Assembly (NCBI GenBank): GCA_900770285.1
Contig: CAAGJO010000007.1
Coordinates: 1-64,000, forward strand
Reading direction: 5' to 3'
DNA from: Oscillospiraceae bacterium
Lineage (GTDB): Bacteria; Bacillota; Clostridia; Oscillospirales; Ruminococcaceae
DNA length: 64,000 nucleotides
The position numbers and the translations under genes were made by a program. Below are positions 9,521 through 18,600 of the stretch, one piece after another. The first letter of the stretch is position 1, and each line of letters starts with the position of its first letter. The notes under the pieces were generated by a model. That model saw only the letters and a program-made list of their open reading frames with translations. It searched no databases and was not told where the DNA came from.

Positions 9521-9549
9521 ATTATACTATTTTTATCAACGTTTGTCAA
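9521..9549 (-). promoter_or_regulatory. Consensus promoter overlapping the stop of the upstream gene
   Basis: TTGACA, a 17-nt spacer and TATAAT on the minus strand. The -35 box overlaps the TGA stop codon of the VanY gene that ends at 9546, so the small membrane protein has its own strong promoter. Confidence 0.75.
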
Positions 9550-10121
9550 ATATATTTTTCCGAATAAAAATGCAAAAATTCTTCAAGACACAAGCCGCTT
9601 TCCTTTATAATTCGTGCCGATTCGCCGCCCACATATCGATAATGCCATGGTTCATAGGAGATACCGGTTATATACTCCTTCAAACGAGGATAGCGGAGTA
9701 TAAAACCATAGTCAGCAGCATTTTTACAAAGCCACTTACCCTGCACAGTTTTATAAAAATAATCCTGCGTATCCTCAGCATCCTCTGTTCCAAGATCCAC
9801 AGCCAATCCAAGATTATGCTCACTATGCCCAGGCAATGCCAAAGTTTTTCCAACCTCAACTACAGCGTCAGCTCTTGTATATCCGCTGTTGATCAACTCA
9901 GCTACACCTAAGTTCCACAAAATCTGTTGATATTCGGGAGTCCGATAAGCCGAGATAACTTTAATTTCAATTCCCTCTTCCAACGCTTTATCAAGCATCA
10001 TAGTACAATGTTTGCAGGCCTGTTCCTCTAAGAGCTTGCCCTGTATTTCACATAAAGTAACATTCCAATCGGCAGGAACCGGATTGAACCTATCAACCAA
10101 AGCCAAATAATTCATAAACAC
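9546..10121 (-). CDS. VanY-type D-alanyl-D-alanine carboxypeptidase (peptidase M15B)
   Basis: A 191-residue M15B peptidase. The zinc site is visible in HSEHNLGLAVD (His and Asp) and EPWHYRYVG (Glu and His) near the C-terminus. The family trims the terminal D-Ala from peptidoglycan stem peptides. No signal peptide or membrane segment is seen, which is unusual for a wall enzyme, so export is unexplained. It is a paralogue of the membrane-anchored enzyme at 11691 (shared ADYGFI.R.P, ITG.SYEPWH.RYVG, SGLCLEE), and the pair flanks spoIIP-spoIIID. Confidence 0.88.
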   Translation of the reverse strand: MFMNYLALVDRFNPVPADWNVTLCEIQGKLLEEQACKHCTMMLDKALEEGIEIKVISAYRTPEYQQILWNLGVAELINSGYTRADAVVEVGKTLALPGHSEHNLGLAVDLGTEDAEDTQDYFYKTVQGKWLCKNAADYGFILRYPRLKEYITGISYEPWHYRYVGGESARIIKESGLCLEEFLHFYSEKYI

Positions 10122-10158
10122 ACACCTCTGCTACATTATATGTATGCAGATTTTTTTT

Positions 10159-10188
10159 GACATAATACAGATTTTATTTTCATATAAT
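10159..10188 (+). promoter_or_regulatory. Putative sporulation sigma-E promoter of spoIIP
   Basis: GACATAAT (10159-10166), a 14-nt spacer and CATATAAT (10181-10188) resemble the sigma-E consensus (GTCATATT, about 14 nt, CATACANT) with two and one mismatches. The nearby TTGACA is 20 nt from TATAAT, too far for sigma-A. spoIIP is a sigma-E gene in Bacillus. The assignment is inferred. Confidence 0.55.
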
Positions 10189-10219
10189 TAAAAAGAAATT
10201 TCTGAAAGGACGAGTATAT

Positions 10220-11362
10220 ATGGACTTGAAAAAAATATGCTTAAAGGCAATAGCTGTGATTGCAGCGGTATTCACACTTCCGCTGGGGATATGGTGTTGG
10301 GACGTGCTTCCGCCAAAAATGCTCAATGCAATTTCGGCATCAGCAAACATTGCATACGGACTTTATTCTAAAGCTTTTAACACACAAAGTAAAAATTCTG
10401 AAATTGAGCGAATGATCATCGGAACGAATGCCTGTGACATTGACATGGCACCTGATGAAAAGGAAAACAGGTCTGATTCAAGCGTTGAAGTCCCTGCACC
10501 AAAGCCTTCTCAAGAGGTTATAAATGCTTTACCCTATCCTGACAATCTCAACGACAAAGACGGTAAGATAATAGACTACTATTTTGAGCCATACAGCGGA
10601 GAACAATACATTAACTTAAAAAATGGCGGTCAGGTAAGAAACTGTACGGATATTTCCAATGACACGCTTATTGAAGAAAGTGAAAAGGATTATGATTTTA
10701 CTCTGGACGCTGACAGCAAAGAGCCGCAGGTTCTGATTTATCACACTCACACCACTGAGAGTTTTGAGCTTAAAGCCCGTGACTACTACGACAAGGATTT
10801 TTCCACTAAAACTACCGACCCAAAAAAGAACATAACCTCAGTAGGCGATGAAATCTGCAAACAGCTTGATGATGCAGGCATTGCATACATACATGACACT
10901 TTAGTACATGACTATCCCGATTATGACAGCTCATATCAATCCAGCCGCAGCACTGTTCAGCAGCTTTTAAAGAAATATCCCTCAATAAAAATCGCCCTGG
11001 ACATTCACCGTGACGGAATTGAACGTGAGGACGGAACAAGACTTGCACCAACCGTTGAGGTTGACGGAAAAAAAGCGGCACAGATAATGATAATTTCCGG
11101 GTGTGATGACGGGACTATGAACATGCCCAACTATCTCAAAAATTTTCATTTTGCGTCCGCTTTACAATCAACCTTAGCAAGCAGCTATGAAGGCTTAGCA
11201 AGGCCCATATTATTCGATTATCGTTTTTACAATCAAGATTTAACAACAGGATCGCTGCTTATAGAAATTGGCGCTCAAGGAAATTCTCTTGACCAGGTAC
11301 AATATTCGGGAGAACTTATCGGAAAATCCCTTGTAAAGATGTTTAAAAGCTCAGAAGAGTAA
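10220..11362 (+). CDS. spoIIP: Stage II sporulation protein P
   Basis: A 380-residue SpoIIP, the peptidoglycan amidase/endopeptidase that works with SpoIID and SpoIIM to drive engulfment of the forespore. It has an N-terminal membrane segment (about residues 8-25), a low-complexity acidic linker, and the catalytic domain with QVLIYHTHTTESF (about residue 173), IALDIHRDGI (about 255) and a C-terminal IEIGAQGNSLDQ motif carrying the metal-binding Glu. The ATG is preceded by AAAGGA. spoIIID follows 72 bases later. Confidence 0.95.
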   Translation: MDLKKICLKAIAVIAAVFTLPLGIWCWDVLPPKMLNAISASANIAYGLYSKAFNTQSKNSEIERMIIGTNACDIDMAPDEKENRSDSSVEVPAPKPSQEVINALPYPDNLNDKDGKIIDYYFEPYSGEQYINLKNGGQVRNCTDISNDTLIEESEKDYDFTLDADSKEPQVLIYHTHTTESFELKARDYYDKDFSTKTTDPKKNITSVGDEICKQLDDAGIAYIHDTLVHDYPDYDSSYQSSRSTVQQLLKKYPSIKIALDIHRDGIEREDGTRLAPTVEVDGKKAAQIMIISGCDDGTMNMPNYLKNFHFASALQSTLASSYEGLARPILFDYRFYNQDLTTGSLLIEIGAQGNSLDQVQYSGELIGKSLVKMFKSSEE

Positions 11363-11434
11363 TTTTTAATGTGACTTTTGCATATATTTTGGTATGGTAA
11401 AGCCATTATTTACATTTTGGAAGGGATGATAGAC

Positions 11435-11713
11435 ATGATTCCAACCGACAAAGAGCGTTCTGTAATTCTGGGTGAATATATGCTCAGTCGGCGCACCACG
11501 GTGAGAGCTACTGCAAAAGCGTTTGGAATAAGCAAATCCACAGTACATAAAGACTTAACGGAACGTTTACCAAAGGTTTCTCCATCGCTTTACAAAGAAG
11601 TAAAAGAGCTTTTGGAGCTGAACAAGCGTGAACGTCACATACGCGGTGGGCTTGCCACCAAGCACAAATATGAGGAACAGCACAGGAAACTCAATCACTG
11701 TACTTTGAAGTGA
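11435..11713 (+). CDS. spoIIID: Sporulation transcriptional regulator SpoIIID
   Basis: A 92-residue HTH protein matching SpoIIID almost throughout (TVRATAKAFGISKSTVHKDLTERLPK, then RHIRGGLATKHKY), close to the 93 residues of the Bacillus protein. It regulates mother-cell genes after engulfment starts. The ATG at 11435 is chosen because GGAAGGG (11419-11425) lies 9 bases upstream; earlier in-frame ATGs at 11378 and 11426 lack a usable site. Its last 23 bases overlap the end of the convergent VanY gene. Confidence 0.95.
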   Translation: MIPTDKERSVILGEYMLSRRTTVRATAKAFGISKSTVHKDLTERLPKVSPSLYKEVKELLELNKRERHIRGGLATKHKYEEQHRKLNHCTLK

Positions 11714-12536
11714 TATTCAGGTATTCCTCCAGACAAAGTCCGGAATTATACATTGCCTTTGCATTTTCAACGCCAACATAGCGGATATGCCACGGCTCAT
11801 AAGAAAATCCTGTAATGTCTTCTTTGCCCTTTGGAAAGCGAATTATAAAACCATAATCGGCGCAATGTGTTTTAAGCCACTGTGCCTCAGGAGTATTTTC
11901 AAAAGAAAACTCAGTAGTATTTACATCTATTGAAAGACCGGTCTGATGTTCAGAATGCCCCGGACGGGCAGAAACTGCATCAGCCTCTTCTTTGCCTCGT
12001 TCAGAGGCATAGTTATTATAAAGTGTTTCCTGTTCTTCATGACTGCGGTATCCGGAACAAATATAAAGTCCGATCCCCTGACTATAGGCATCTTCTGCCA
12101 TTTTATCAAAAGCTTTCTGCGCTTCGGGGTCAATACCATTGGGGTTATAGCTTTCAGGAATTGAATAAGTCTTATTTACAATTAAAATCCCGTCAATATA
12201 TGTTACGCCGTCCCTGACCTCAACGTCATGTTTAGGTACTGCATGCTTATTAACAGTGGTTACTGTGCCGTCTGATTCCGTCACCTTAACATCTGAATCA
12301 GATTCCACAGGCGTTGTGATATTATTTCCAGGCTTATGCGACATATGAAAAACAGCAGCCACAGCAATTATCAAAACAATTCCTACAAGAACAGAAAAAG
12401 CATTAGCTCTTGCCCTTTTTTTCTTTTCTCTTTGTTGGCGGATACGTCTTTTCCTCTGTACATCCTGCTTTAATTTTTCATAATCCTCATCAGAAAATCT
12501 TGTTTCATCCTGATTATAAAAATTATTGTTATCCAT
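11691..12536 (-). CDS. Membrane-anchored VanY-type D-Ala-D-Ala carboxypeptidase
   Basis: A 281-residue M15B peptidase. A very basic cytoplasmic N-terminus (KRKRRIRQQREKKKRAR) precedes one membrane segment (about residues 46-65), then an extracellular linker and the catalytic domain with SGYRSHEEQ, HSEHQTGLSIDV and EPWHIRYVG zinc-site motifs. It trims D-Ala from wall peptides at the outer membrane face. Its promoter is TTGATT (12605-12600), N17, TATACT (12582-12577) on the minus strand. It is the last gene before the mobile island. Confidence 0.92.
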   Translation of the reverse strand: MDNNNFYNQDETRFSDEDYEKLKQDVQRKRRIRQQREKKKRARANAFSVLVGIVLIIAVAAVFHMSHKPGNNITTPVESDSDVKVTESDGTVTTVNKHAVPKHDVEVRDGVTYIDGILIVNKTYSIPESYNPNGIDPEAQKAFDKMAEDAYSQGIGLYICSGYRSHEEQETLYNNYASERGKEEADAVSARPGHSEHQTGLSIDVNTTEFSFENTPEAQWLKTHCADYGFIIRFPKGKEDITGFSYEPWHIRYVGVENAKAMYNSGLCLEEYLNITSKYSD

Positions 12537-12576
12537 AGTATATTCCTTATATTTCGCACATTATTCCATTAAAGTT

Positions 12577-12605
12577 AGTATACCATAATTATACTGAAAA
12601 ATCAA
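12577..12605 (-). promoter_or_regulatory. Promoter of the anchored VanY gene
   Basis: TTGATT, a 17-nt spacer and TATACT on the minus strand. The promoter lies just outside the left end of the mobile island, so island insertion left this gene's expression intact. Confidence 0.7.
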
Positions 12606-12709
12606 TAAAATAAATGTCAAATAAAAAAGACTCGCTTTTTAGGTCGATACTCATATAGAAGTTTTTAAGCAACTATTATGTAAAGACCTATACAGCGGGC
12701 TATGAATCA

Positions 12710-12745
12710 AACAGGCAGAGCTTCTATTTTGAAGTTCTGCCTGTT
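12710..12745 (-). terminator. Hairpin terminator after the CBASS operon
   Basis: A 15-bp stem, AACAGGCAGAGCTTC with GAAGTTCTGCCTGTT, with one wobble, 5 bases beyond the effector stop codon. The T run on the minus strand is weak. Confidence 0.65.
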
Positions 12746-12749
12746 CTCG

Positions 12750-13607
12750 TTAAGTTGTTTCTTCATATGACGAAGAGTATCGCTTAGCTTTTAGTTTATG
12801 AATAATGTTTATTTCAAGAACTGGTATCTCTCGTCTTTCATCAATTAATTCTTGCAATTTCTTTATTACCTCTGCTGTTAATTCTCTTTCGGCGTGGCTT
12901 TGAATAGCGTCTATCTTAATGGAAATTTCGTGATAATGATAATGTTCATAAATTCTTTCAGCAACTTTTAATACTATTCCTAATGTACAAACAATAATAC
13001 TCAGCACATCAGATTTGAATAGAATAAACATAAAAACAAACAAAGTAACTAGTATAAACCAGGTTATTGGTAAAATAATCATGCGATTTTTTACCATCTT
13101 CTTATTCCACCATATATTCTGTTTTTGACACGCAAATTGGGCTTGAAGATCATCTACAGGATTCTTAAACTCATACCAATTCTTAACACCTGGTGGTTTG
13201 TCTCGTCCAGTCTTTTGAATGCTAATATCTGCTTCTTTTTTGTGCCTATTATAGGTGTTTAATGCAATTTCTCTTAATTCCTGTTTGCGAACATCTGTAT
13301 AGTTATCTTCACAGATCATTAAAACATAAGAATCGAAATAATTGCGCAGAGAAGCAGCGTTCTTTAGCTTACTATTAAAAATACAAGCAGTTATAAATGC
13401 GAAAACTTCTAATAATGCTGGTACACCCTTACTTATAAGTTCAGGAGCTGAATCGGGAACAAATATCATCGCAGCAGACGCTATACATAATACCCAACTC
13501 AAATAATTGAACTTTTCCGCTGAATTGAAATACCTTCTTGAAGCATACTGGATCTTCAATAACAGGTTTTCATTTTGACGATTGTTAATGATTTGACTGT
13601 TTATCAT
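12750..13607 (-). CDS. CBASS effector: S-4TM membrane protein
   Basis: A 285-residue protein with four hydrophobic segments in two pairs: about residues 37-53 and 61-79, then about 177-197 and 203-219. A soluble helical stretch with charged residues separates the pairs and a charged tail follows. This is the layout of the SMODS-associated S-4TM effector group, thought to damage the membrane when a cyclic oligonucleotide is bound. The start overlaps the E2-like gene by 23 bases, as expected for a coupled operon. The effector role follows from context and topology. A SLATT-type assignment is the alternative. Confidence 0.75.
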   Translation of the reverse strand: MINSQIINNRQNENLLLKIQYASRRYFNSAEKFNYLSWVLCIASAAMIFVPDSAPELISKGVPALLEVFAFITACIFNSKLKNAASLRNYFDSYVLMICEDNYTDVRKQELREIALNTYNRHKKEADISIQKTGRDKPPGVKNWYEFKNPVDDLQAQFACQKQNIWWNKKMVKNRMIILPITWFILVTLFVFMFILFKSDVLSIIVCTLGIVLKVAERIYEHYHYHEISIKIDAIQSHAERELTAEVIKKLQELIDERREIPVLEINIIHKLKAKRYSSSYEETT

Positions 13608-14268
13608 ACTGTCTTATCGCCTCGCATAATTTCATATAATCTTTTTTTGCAATAGAAAACAAAAAATCATCGCCAATAAATGGATAAATCAATTCTCCAT
13701 GACACTTCCTTGTAATTAAACCCGATTCACAAGGACAAGGCAAATGCCCTTTGTATTTTCTTTGCGAAATTGCTCGTAGCAGTTTGTAAACTTTAGCATA
13801 ATCACTTTCTTTAAAGATTTGTTGATATGTCTCTATCACACCAACAAGGTCATGTCCTCTATCGCCGTATGGGAACTCACCAAATCGTGAATAATACTCA
13901 TAAGAATAATAGTATGGTTCAACTATGTTCTCCATCCATTGTGATAGACTATACCCATTATAGAAGCATAAAGCTATATACGCTTCTGTTTCTATACAAA
14001 GTTCACCATCAGGATAACGATGAATATATGATTTGTCGATATGGTTTCCGGTATCCCAAACATCTGGTAATTCATCATTGTTTAGCGGAATAAGAATTTT
14101 GAGTTCATATTCATTATCTACAGTGAAATTATTGTAGGAACGATTAATTTGTACTTTTCCAGAAAGAATAATCGATGTATTATTATCAGTATTTTCTTCC
14201 TTCAGACCGCCATATGATGTAAGAAGTTCATCAATCTGCGGTTTGATATGATTATAGTCTATTCTCAT
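13585..14268 (-). CDS. CBASS-associated E2-like protein with C-terminal SEC-C-type motif
   Basis: A 227-residue protein between the CD-NTase and the effector. The middle contains HIDKSYIHRYPDGELCIE (about residues 81-97), where the Cys sits where E2-like CBASS proteins have their active-site Cys. A CPCESGLITRKCHG motif (about residue 181) resembles the SEC-C zinc motif. There is no E1 or JAB domain, so this resembles the E2-only form of type II CBASS that acts on the CD-NTase. The ATG overlaps the CD-NTase stop (ATGA). Function is inferred from context and these motifs. Confidence 0.7.
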   Translation of the reverse strand: MRIDYNHIKPQIDELLTSYGGLKEENTDNNTSIILSGKVQINRSYNNFTVDNEYELKILIPLNNDELPDVWDTGNHIDKSYIHRYPDGELCIETEAYIALCFYNGYSLSQWMENIVEPYYYSYEYYSRFGEFPYGDRGHDLVGVIETYQQIFKESDYAKVYKLLRAISQRKYKGHLPCPCESGLITRKCHGELIYPFIGDDFLFSIAKKDYMKLCEAIRQYDKQSNH

Positions 14269-15476
14269 GAGCAATGATAAGGCTTTGAAGCTGTTGAAGC
14301 ATTGATAGGTGTCGCAATACGAGCCTTTCTGTATTTTTTGATGATTGGATTGTTAGGATCATAATTTGCAAAACTATTCTCCAAGACAACACCAAATTGA
14401 TTGTCGTCTTTCTGAGTCAGCACTTCAAAAAGGTCTTTTTTAATAGCTGTAACCCATTTAAAGAAGCTCTTAGGTATTCTTTCATCATCGTTCCATTTAT
14501 TTGCAAGATTATCATCGGGATCAGCGGGATTCGGGACACTCCATTTTCCGCTTTTATAGGATAATACCGGAGAATTATCATACCGCAAAGCATATTGTTC
14601 AAAAGTCATTTCGGTTTGGTGAATGCACATCTCAAGTCTATTCAGCACATATTCCAGCAACTCAAATACAGAACAATTCTTTTTTTCGTAGTTAGATGCG
14701 ATTCGAGTAGCCATTGTTGTTATCAATGCAGAAATCGGTTTAATCTCGTCACCATCAGAAAGTTTGGAATAATATGCATCGCGCTGATATTTCAAAATCT
14801 GTATGACCCTTTGTAGAGCAGAGCGTCTTATCTCATTTGGTAATTCCTCAGCAGTAGCACTTTCAAATATGCTACGTTCTATGTATTTGGGAGCATACAT
14901 TAAGAACGGAGCGTTAATCTCATCAAACCACTTTTTAAAGCCTTTGGGATTATTTGATATCCAACGATAGCTTTTTTCAGAATTCTGCCGTGGAATAGCA
15001 ATGCTTGTGTCAACAATTTGTGGACTCAACCCTTTTGTAATGAGTGTTGCTTTTTCAGAATCGGTATCGCTTACTGCCGGAACTAAATCTATTGAGAAGC
15101 TAACGCCATTGATATCAGCATACTCAATTGTGAAGCATTCTTCCCACTTTACAAGTTTTCCTCCATAAGTATTGTTGTCTCTCAGCGTATTTTCAATTAA
15201 GTCTCTTAATCCGCTTGGTGTATACTCTGTTTTTGTGCCAGAGACCTGACAAATACAATCAAGGTCATAGCTTGGACTGTCTGCCTTATTTATTGGGCGA
15301 GTAACCGTTCCTAATGCAAACGAACCTTGCGGATATACGGCTGCTTCAACACCATGTTCATCTAAGAACGCAGCAAGGGCTTCATATTTACTTTGAGCAT
15401 TCTTAAATAACGTTGGCGAAATATCAAGTTTTTCAATAACTGACAGGAAATCCTTCTGACGTTCAGAAATGTTCAT
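14265..15476 (-). CDS. CBASS CD-NTase (cGAS/DncV-like nucleotidyltransferase)
   Basis: A 403-residue SMODS-type nucleotidyltransferase that would make a cyclic oligonucleotide alarm signal on phage infection. The core motif YPQGSFALGT (about residue 44), the DxD pair in SYDLDCIC (about 67) and a third acidic residue in FSIDLVPA (about 115) form the metal site. An OAS-like helical C-terminal part follows. The start at 15476 is preferred because TAATGGAGG precedes it; a longer frame to 15539 would begin inside the promoter. The C-terminus ends PYHCS rather than in Gly. It is the first gene of the CBASS operon. Confidence 0.9.
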   Translation of the reverse strand: MNISERQKDFLSVIEKLDISPTLFKNAQSKYEALAAFLDEHGVEAAVYPQGSFALGTVTRPINKADSPSYDLDCICQVSGTKTEYTPSGLRDLIENTLRDNNTYGGKLVKWEECFTIEYADINGVSFSIDLVPAVSDTDSEKATLITKGLSPQIVDTSIAIPRQNSEKSYRWISNNPKGFKKWFDEINAPFLMYAPKYIERSIFESATAEELPNEIRRSALQRVIQILKYQRDAYYSKLSDGDEIKPISALITTMATRIASNYEKKNCSVFELLEYVLNRLEMCIHQTEMTFEQYALRYDNSPVLSYKSGKWSVPNPADPDDNLANKWNDDERIPKSFFKWVTAIKKDLFEVLTQKDDNQFGVVLENSFANYDPNNPIIKKYRKARIATPINASTASKPYHCS

Positions 15477-15498
15477 AATAGAATCCTCCATTAGATTT

Positions 15499-15525
15499 TT
15501 AGCACTCTCATGTGCTGAGTGCCAA
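15499..15525 (-). promoter_or_regulatory. CIRCE-like HrcA operator in the CBASS promoter
   Basis: TTAGCACTC, 9 bases, then GAGTGCCAA: 17 of 18 positions match the CIRCE consensus (TTAGCACTC-N9-GAGTGCTAA), with the exact spacing. It lies just downstream of the -10 box and covers the predicted transcription start, where HrcA represses groESL and dnaK operons. Control of CBASS by HrcA is inferred. Confidence 0.75.
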
Positions 15526-15529
15526 TTAT

Positions 15530-15558
15530 AGTATAGCACTAATCAGGAAAAATGTCAA
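15530..15558 (-). promoter_or_regulatory. CBASS operon promoter
   Basis: TTGACA (15558-15553), a 17-nt spacer and TATACT (15535-15530) on the minus strand. The predicted start near 15523 falls inside the CIRCE-like operator. Confidence 0.75.
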
Positions 15559-15570
15559 GAGGTGTCAAAT

Positions 15571-15613
15571 AAAAAGACAGATACTTCATTTAAGTTGCAG
15601 TATCTGTCTTTTT
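15571..15613. terminator. Bidirectional terminator after the restriction operon
   Basis: A perfect 14-bp stem, AAAAAGACAGATAC with GTATCTGTCTTTTT, 16 bases past the stop codon of the helicase gene and upstream of the CBASS promoter. It isolates the two defence operons. Confidence 0.88.
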
Positions 15614-15628
15614 GTATCATATCAAAAC

Positions 15629-18600
15629 TTATCCGAAAATACTATCCAGTTTATTTTCCAATGTCCCATCCTTAGCCAAAGGCAAAGCATCGCACTGACG
15701 TAGATGATGTTTTTCGATCAGCTCACCGCCGTCAAAGCCGAGAATGAAGTGCAGGGCTATCTGATAGATGATCTCAGTCGGTGCAAGTCCATATACCTGT
15801 TTTTCAAAGATATGCTGTAACCGCTGTACTTTGTCAGGTAATGCCTGTTTCATGCCATTGCTGTTGAACAGCCTCTTTACGATTTCTGCGATATACAGAC
15901 CTGATTTCATATACAGATCAGCAAAAGTCTTGCTCGGATCATCAAAACAGCCGGGATTCTCCTGTTCCAACAGGTCAACCATCTGCTTCACGATGCGCTT
16001 GGGTGTGAATATCTGATTAGTTTTTTGCGGAGGAATGTAGTCGAAAATATCCTCTGTATGTGACTCATCGAAATAATTGCCCAGCCTTGTGCGAAGTGCA
16101 AGGAATTCCTTGATAGAGTCATCGAAAACAACAGGATCAAAGAGCTTTCCAGGATAACGCTTTTCCTCGCCTGTCTCTGCATCAGTATAAGAACCGCCGT
16201 CACGCAGGAAACGGAACTGGTCAAGCGTGATACTTGTCACTTCATAGAACACATCATCGGGAATTATCATATCAAATGTAGAAAGCGTGGTCTCCTTATC
16301 ACCGTATGCCATAAGGAATGACGGAATCGTTCTCGCAAATCCACGGAGATGGTCACGGACGGCATCTTCAATGGTCTCCTTTGTGCATTCACGCTTTTTG
16401 GTCTCTACTGTTTTTACAACTTCCTCACAGAGAGTAGGCACTGTTTCTTCAAGCACAGTGCTGACACGCTCCTTGAAGGCATCTGTCGCTTCCTGCACCA
16501 GTGTATCAAACTGCTCATTGACCTCGGCAGTGGTCTGCCCTGTTTCGTGTAGGTGGGCAAGTGCGTCCTGACGCTGTGCTTCAAGCGTTTTCTTCTGAAT
16601 GGAATAATCGCCGTATTCCTGCGTCACAAGCCTGTCCGCTTTCTGTTCAAGCTGTTTCTGGAGCTTCTGCGCGTCTCGCTTTTTGAGGTCGGCACCATAG
16701 GTATCGTTTGTTACCTGCATCACGGGTGCAACAAGTTCTTTACGGAATACATCCTGCAAAAGCGATACCTGCTGATCTTCCGTTGAAGCCGGGGCAGCCA
16801 GTATCTCCTCGGTCTTGCGCTCCAATGTTTCTGAAATATCGCTGTATATCTTTTCACCAAACACGTCCTGTGCTGTACCGATGACGAACTCGTCCAAAAG
16901 CTCCACTTCGCCGTCCTCATTGACGGAAAGATCTTCTCTTGTTTCAGGCGATACATCGACCAGATCACCCTCCGGCGCATTCGGCAGAGACTGGATAATG
17001 TCGATGACCTCCGGTGGAGCATTGAAGATATTTGCGATATTTTGGAACAGGAAGTTCGACATAAAGCCTCGGCGCACGACCTCAAGAGAACGTATCTTTC
17101 TCGGAATGGATAGTACTTTCTCAGCATCCAGTTCGATCATCTCACCGTTTTCATCTTCACCTATGACCGGGAAGAAGTTGAGTAGCTCACGAACATTCTG
17201 CTTTCTTTGGTCGCTGTCGCCTTTACCACCGGAAGTGCCGCTGGACAGGTCGTTTGCAAATTCCTCGAAGATGATAAGTGTTCTTGCCGGATCAAAGTCG
17301 AATACATAGGCATTCTTCTTTACACGAAGCATGCCGTTCTTCTGATAGCGCCACGGATTTTGACTGCGGAACGCCGCCTGCATATACAGCGCAGGAGACT
17401 TGATGTTGGAAAGCATCAGCACCGCCGTCCACTCCGGAACGGTAATGCCAGTGGTCAACTGTCCGACAGACAGGGTAATGGTTTTTTCGTGGTGGTCAAT
17501 AGCTTCACGGACTTTATCATATGCCTTCTTTGTTTCCTCTTCCTCGGAGAGTTTGCCGTCACCGGCAGCAAGCACGATCTCATATTCTCCGAAGATCGGG
17601 TGTGCTTTGAGCTTCTTTGCCATAGCCTTTGCACTGTCCACACGGTTCAGGAGCCAGAATGTGTGTTTCAGTTCCGCACGAAGCTCAGGTGTGGAGAACG
17701 GGAATTTCTCCTGGGTGGTCAGTGCTTCCAGGAATCGGTCAACGGATTCCTCATACACAAACTCCCCATTTGCCTTGACGGAGAAAAACAGATTCAGATC
17801 AAAGGCATATTCCTCCGTCTCTCCTTCAATCTCAACACCCTGCTGCAACTCCTCACGGATGATCTCCGACATCTGGTATGTAAAAAGGTTGAGCTGCGGC
17901 AGGTTCTCATAGGGATTGTTGCGTTCTGCATCGTTCCAGCCTGCCTTGGCTTTCTGCTCGTCGGCATATGTCCAGTTATAGATCGCATCGGACGGGAATT
18001 TGTCGTTTGCCAGAGCCTTGAACGGAGTGCCGGAGAGGTGTAGGGTATGATTTCGTTTGATCTGGTGGAAAGCGACATCGGTTTTAGAAGTATCAACCCC
18101 CTCATGCGCTTCATCAATAACGAGCAGCTCCCATTTCATATTGACGAGTTCTTTCAGTTTGTCATGCTGTCCACCGAAATACAGAGAGCCTTTCAGGTCT
18201 TGCAAGCTGACGAATTCGATGCAGTCTGCTATTTCTTGTAATAGGCTGTCTGTGTATTCGTCACGAGACATAACAAAGGGCTTTCCCTTCAAAGCAGAAA
18301 CTTCACTCACGAAACGAAATCCTGATTCTGTGCCGATAAACTTGACAAAATCCTCATACCACGAATTTGCAATCGCAGGACGGTTAGTCACGATAAGGAT
18401 ATTGCAGGCATAATCGCCTTTGGTAGCCTGTATACGCTTGCAGAGGTCATAGGTCGCCAGCGTTTTTCCGAAACGAGGCTTTGCATTCCAGAGAAACTCG
18501 CCCTTTTCATGGCTCATGAAGTAGTCAAAAGTCTGCGAAACAGCCTGTTCCTGCTCGGCGCGGAGTTCATAAGCGATCGTGCCGACAGTATCCATAACGC

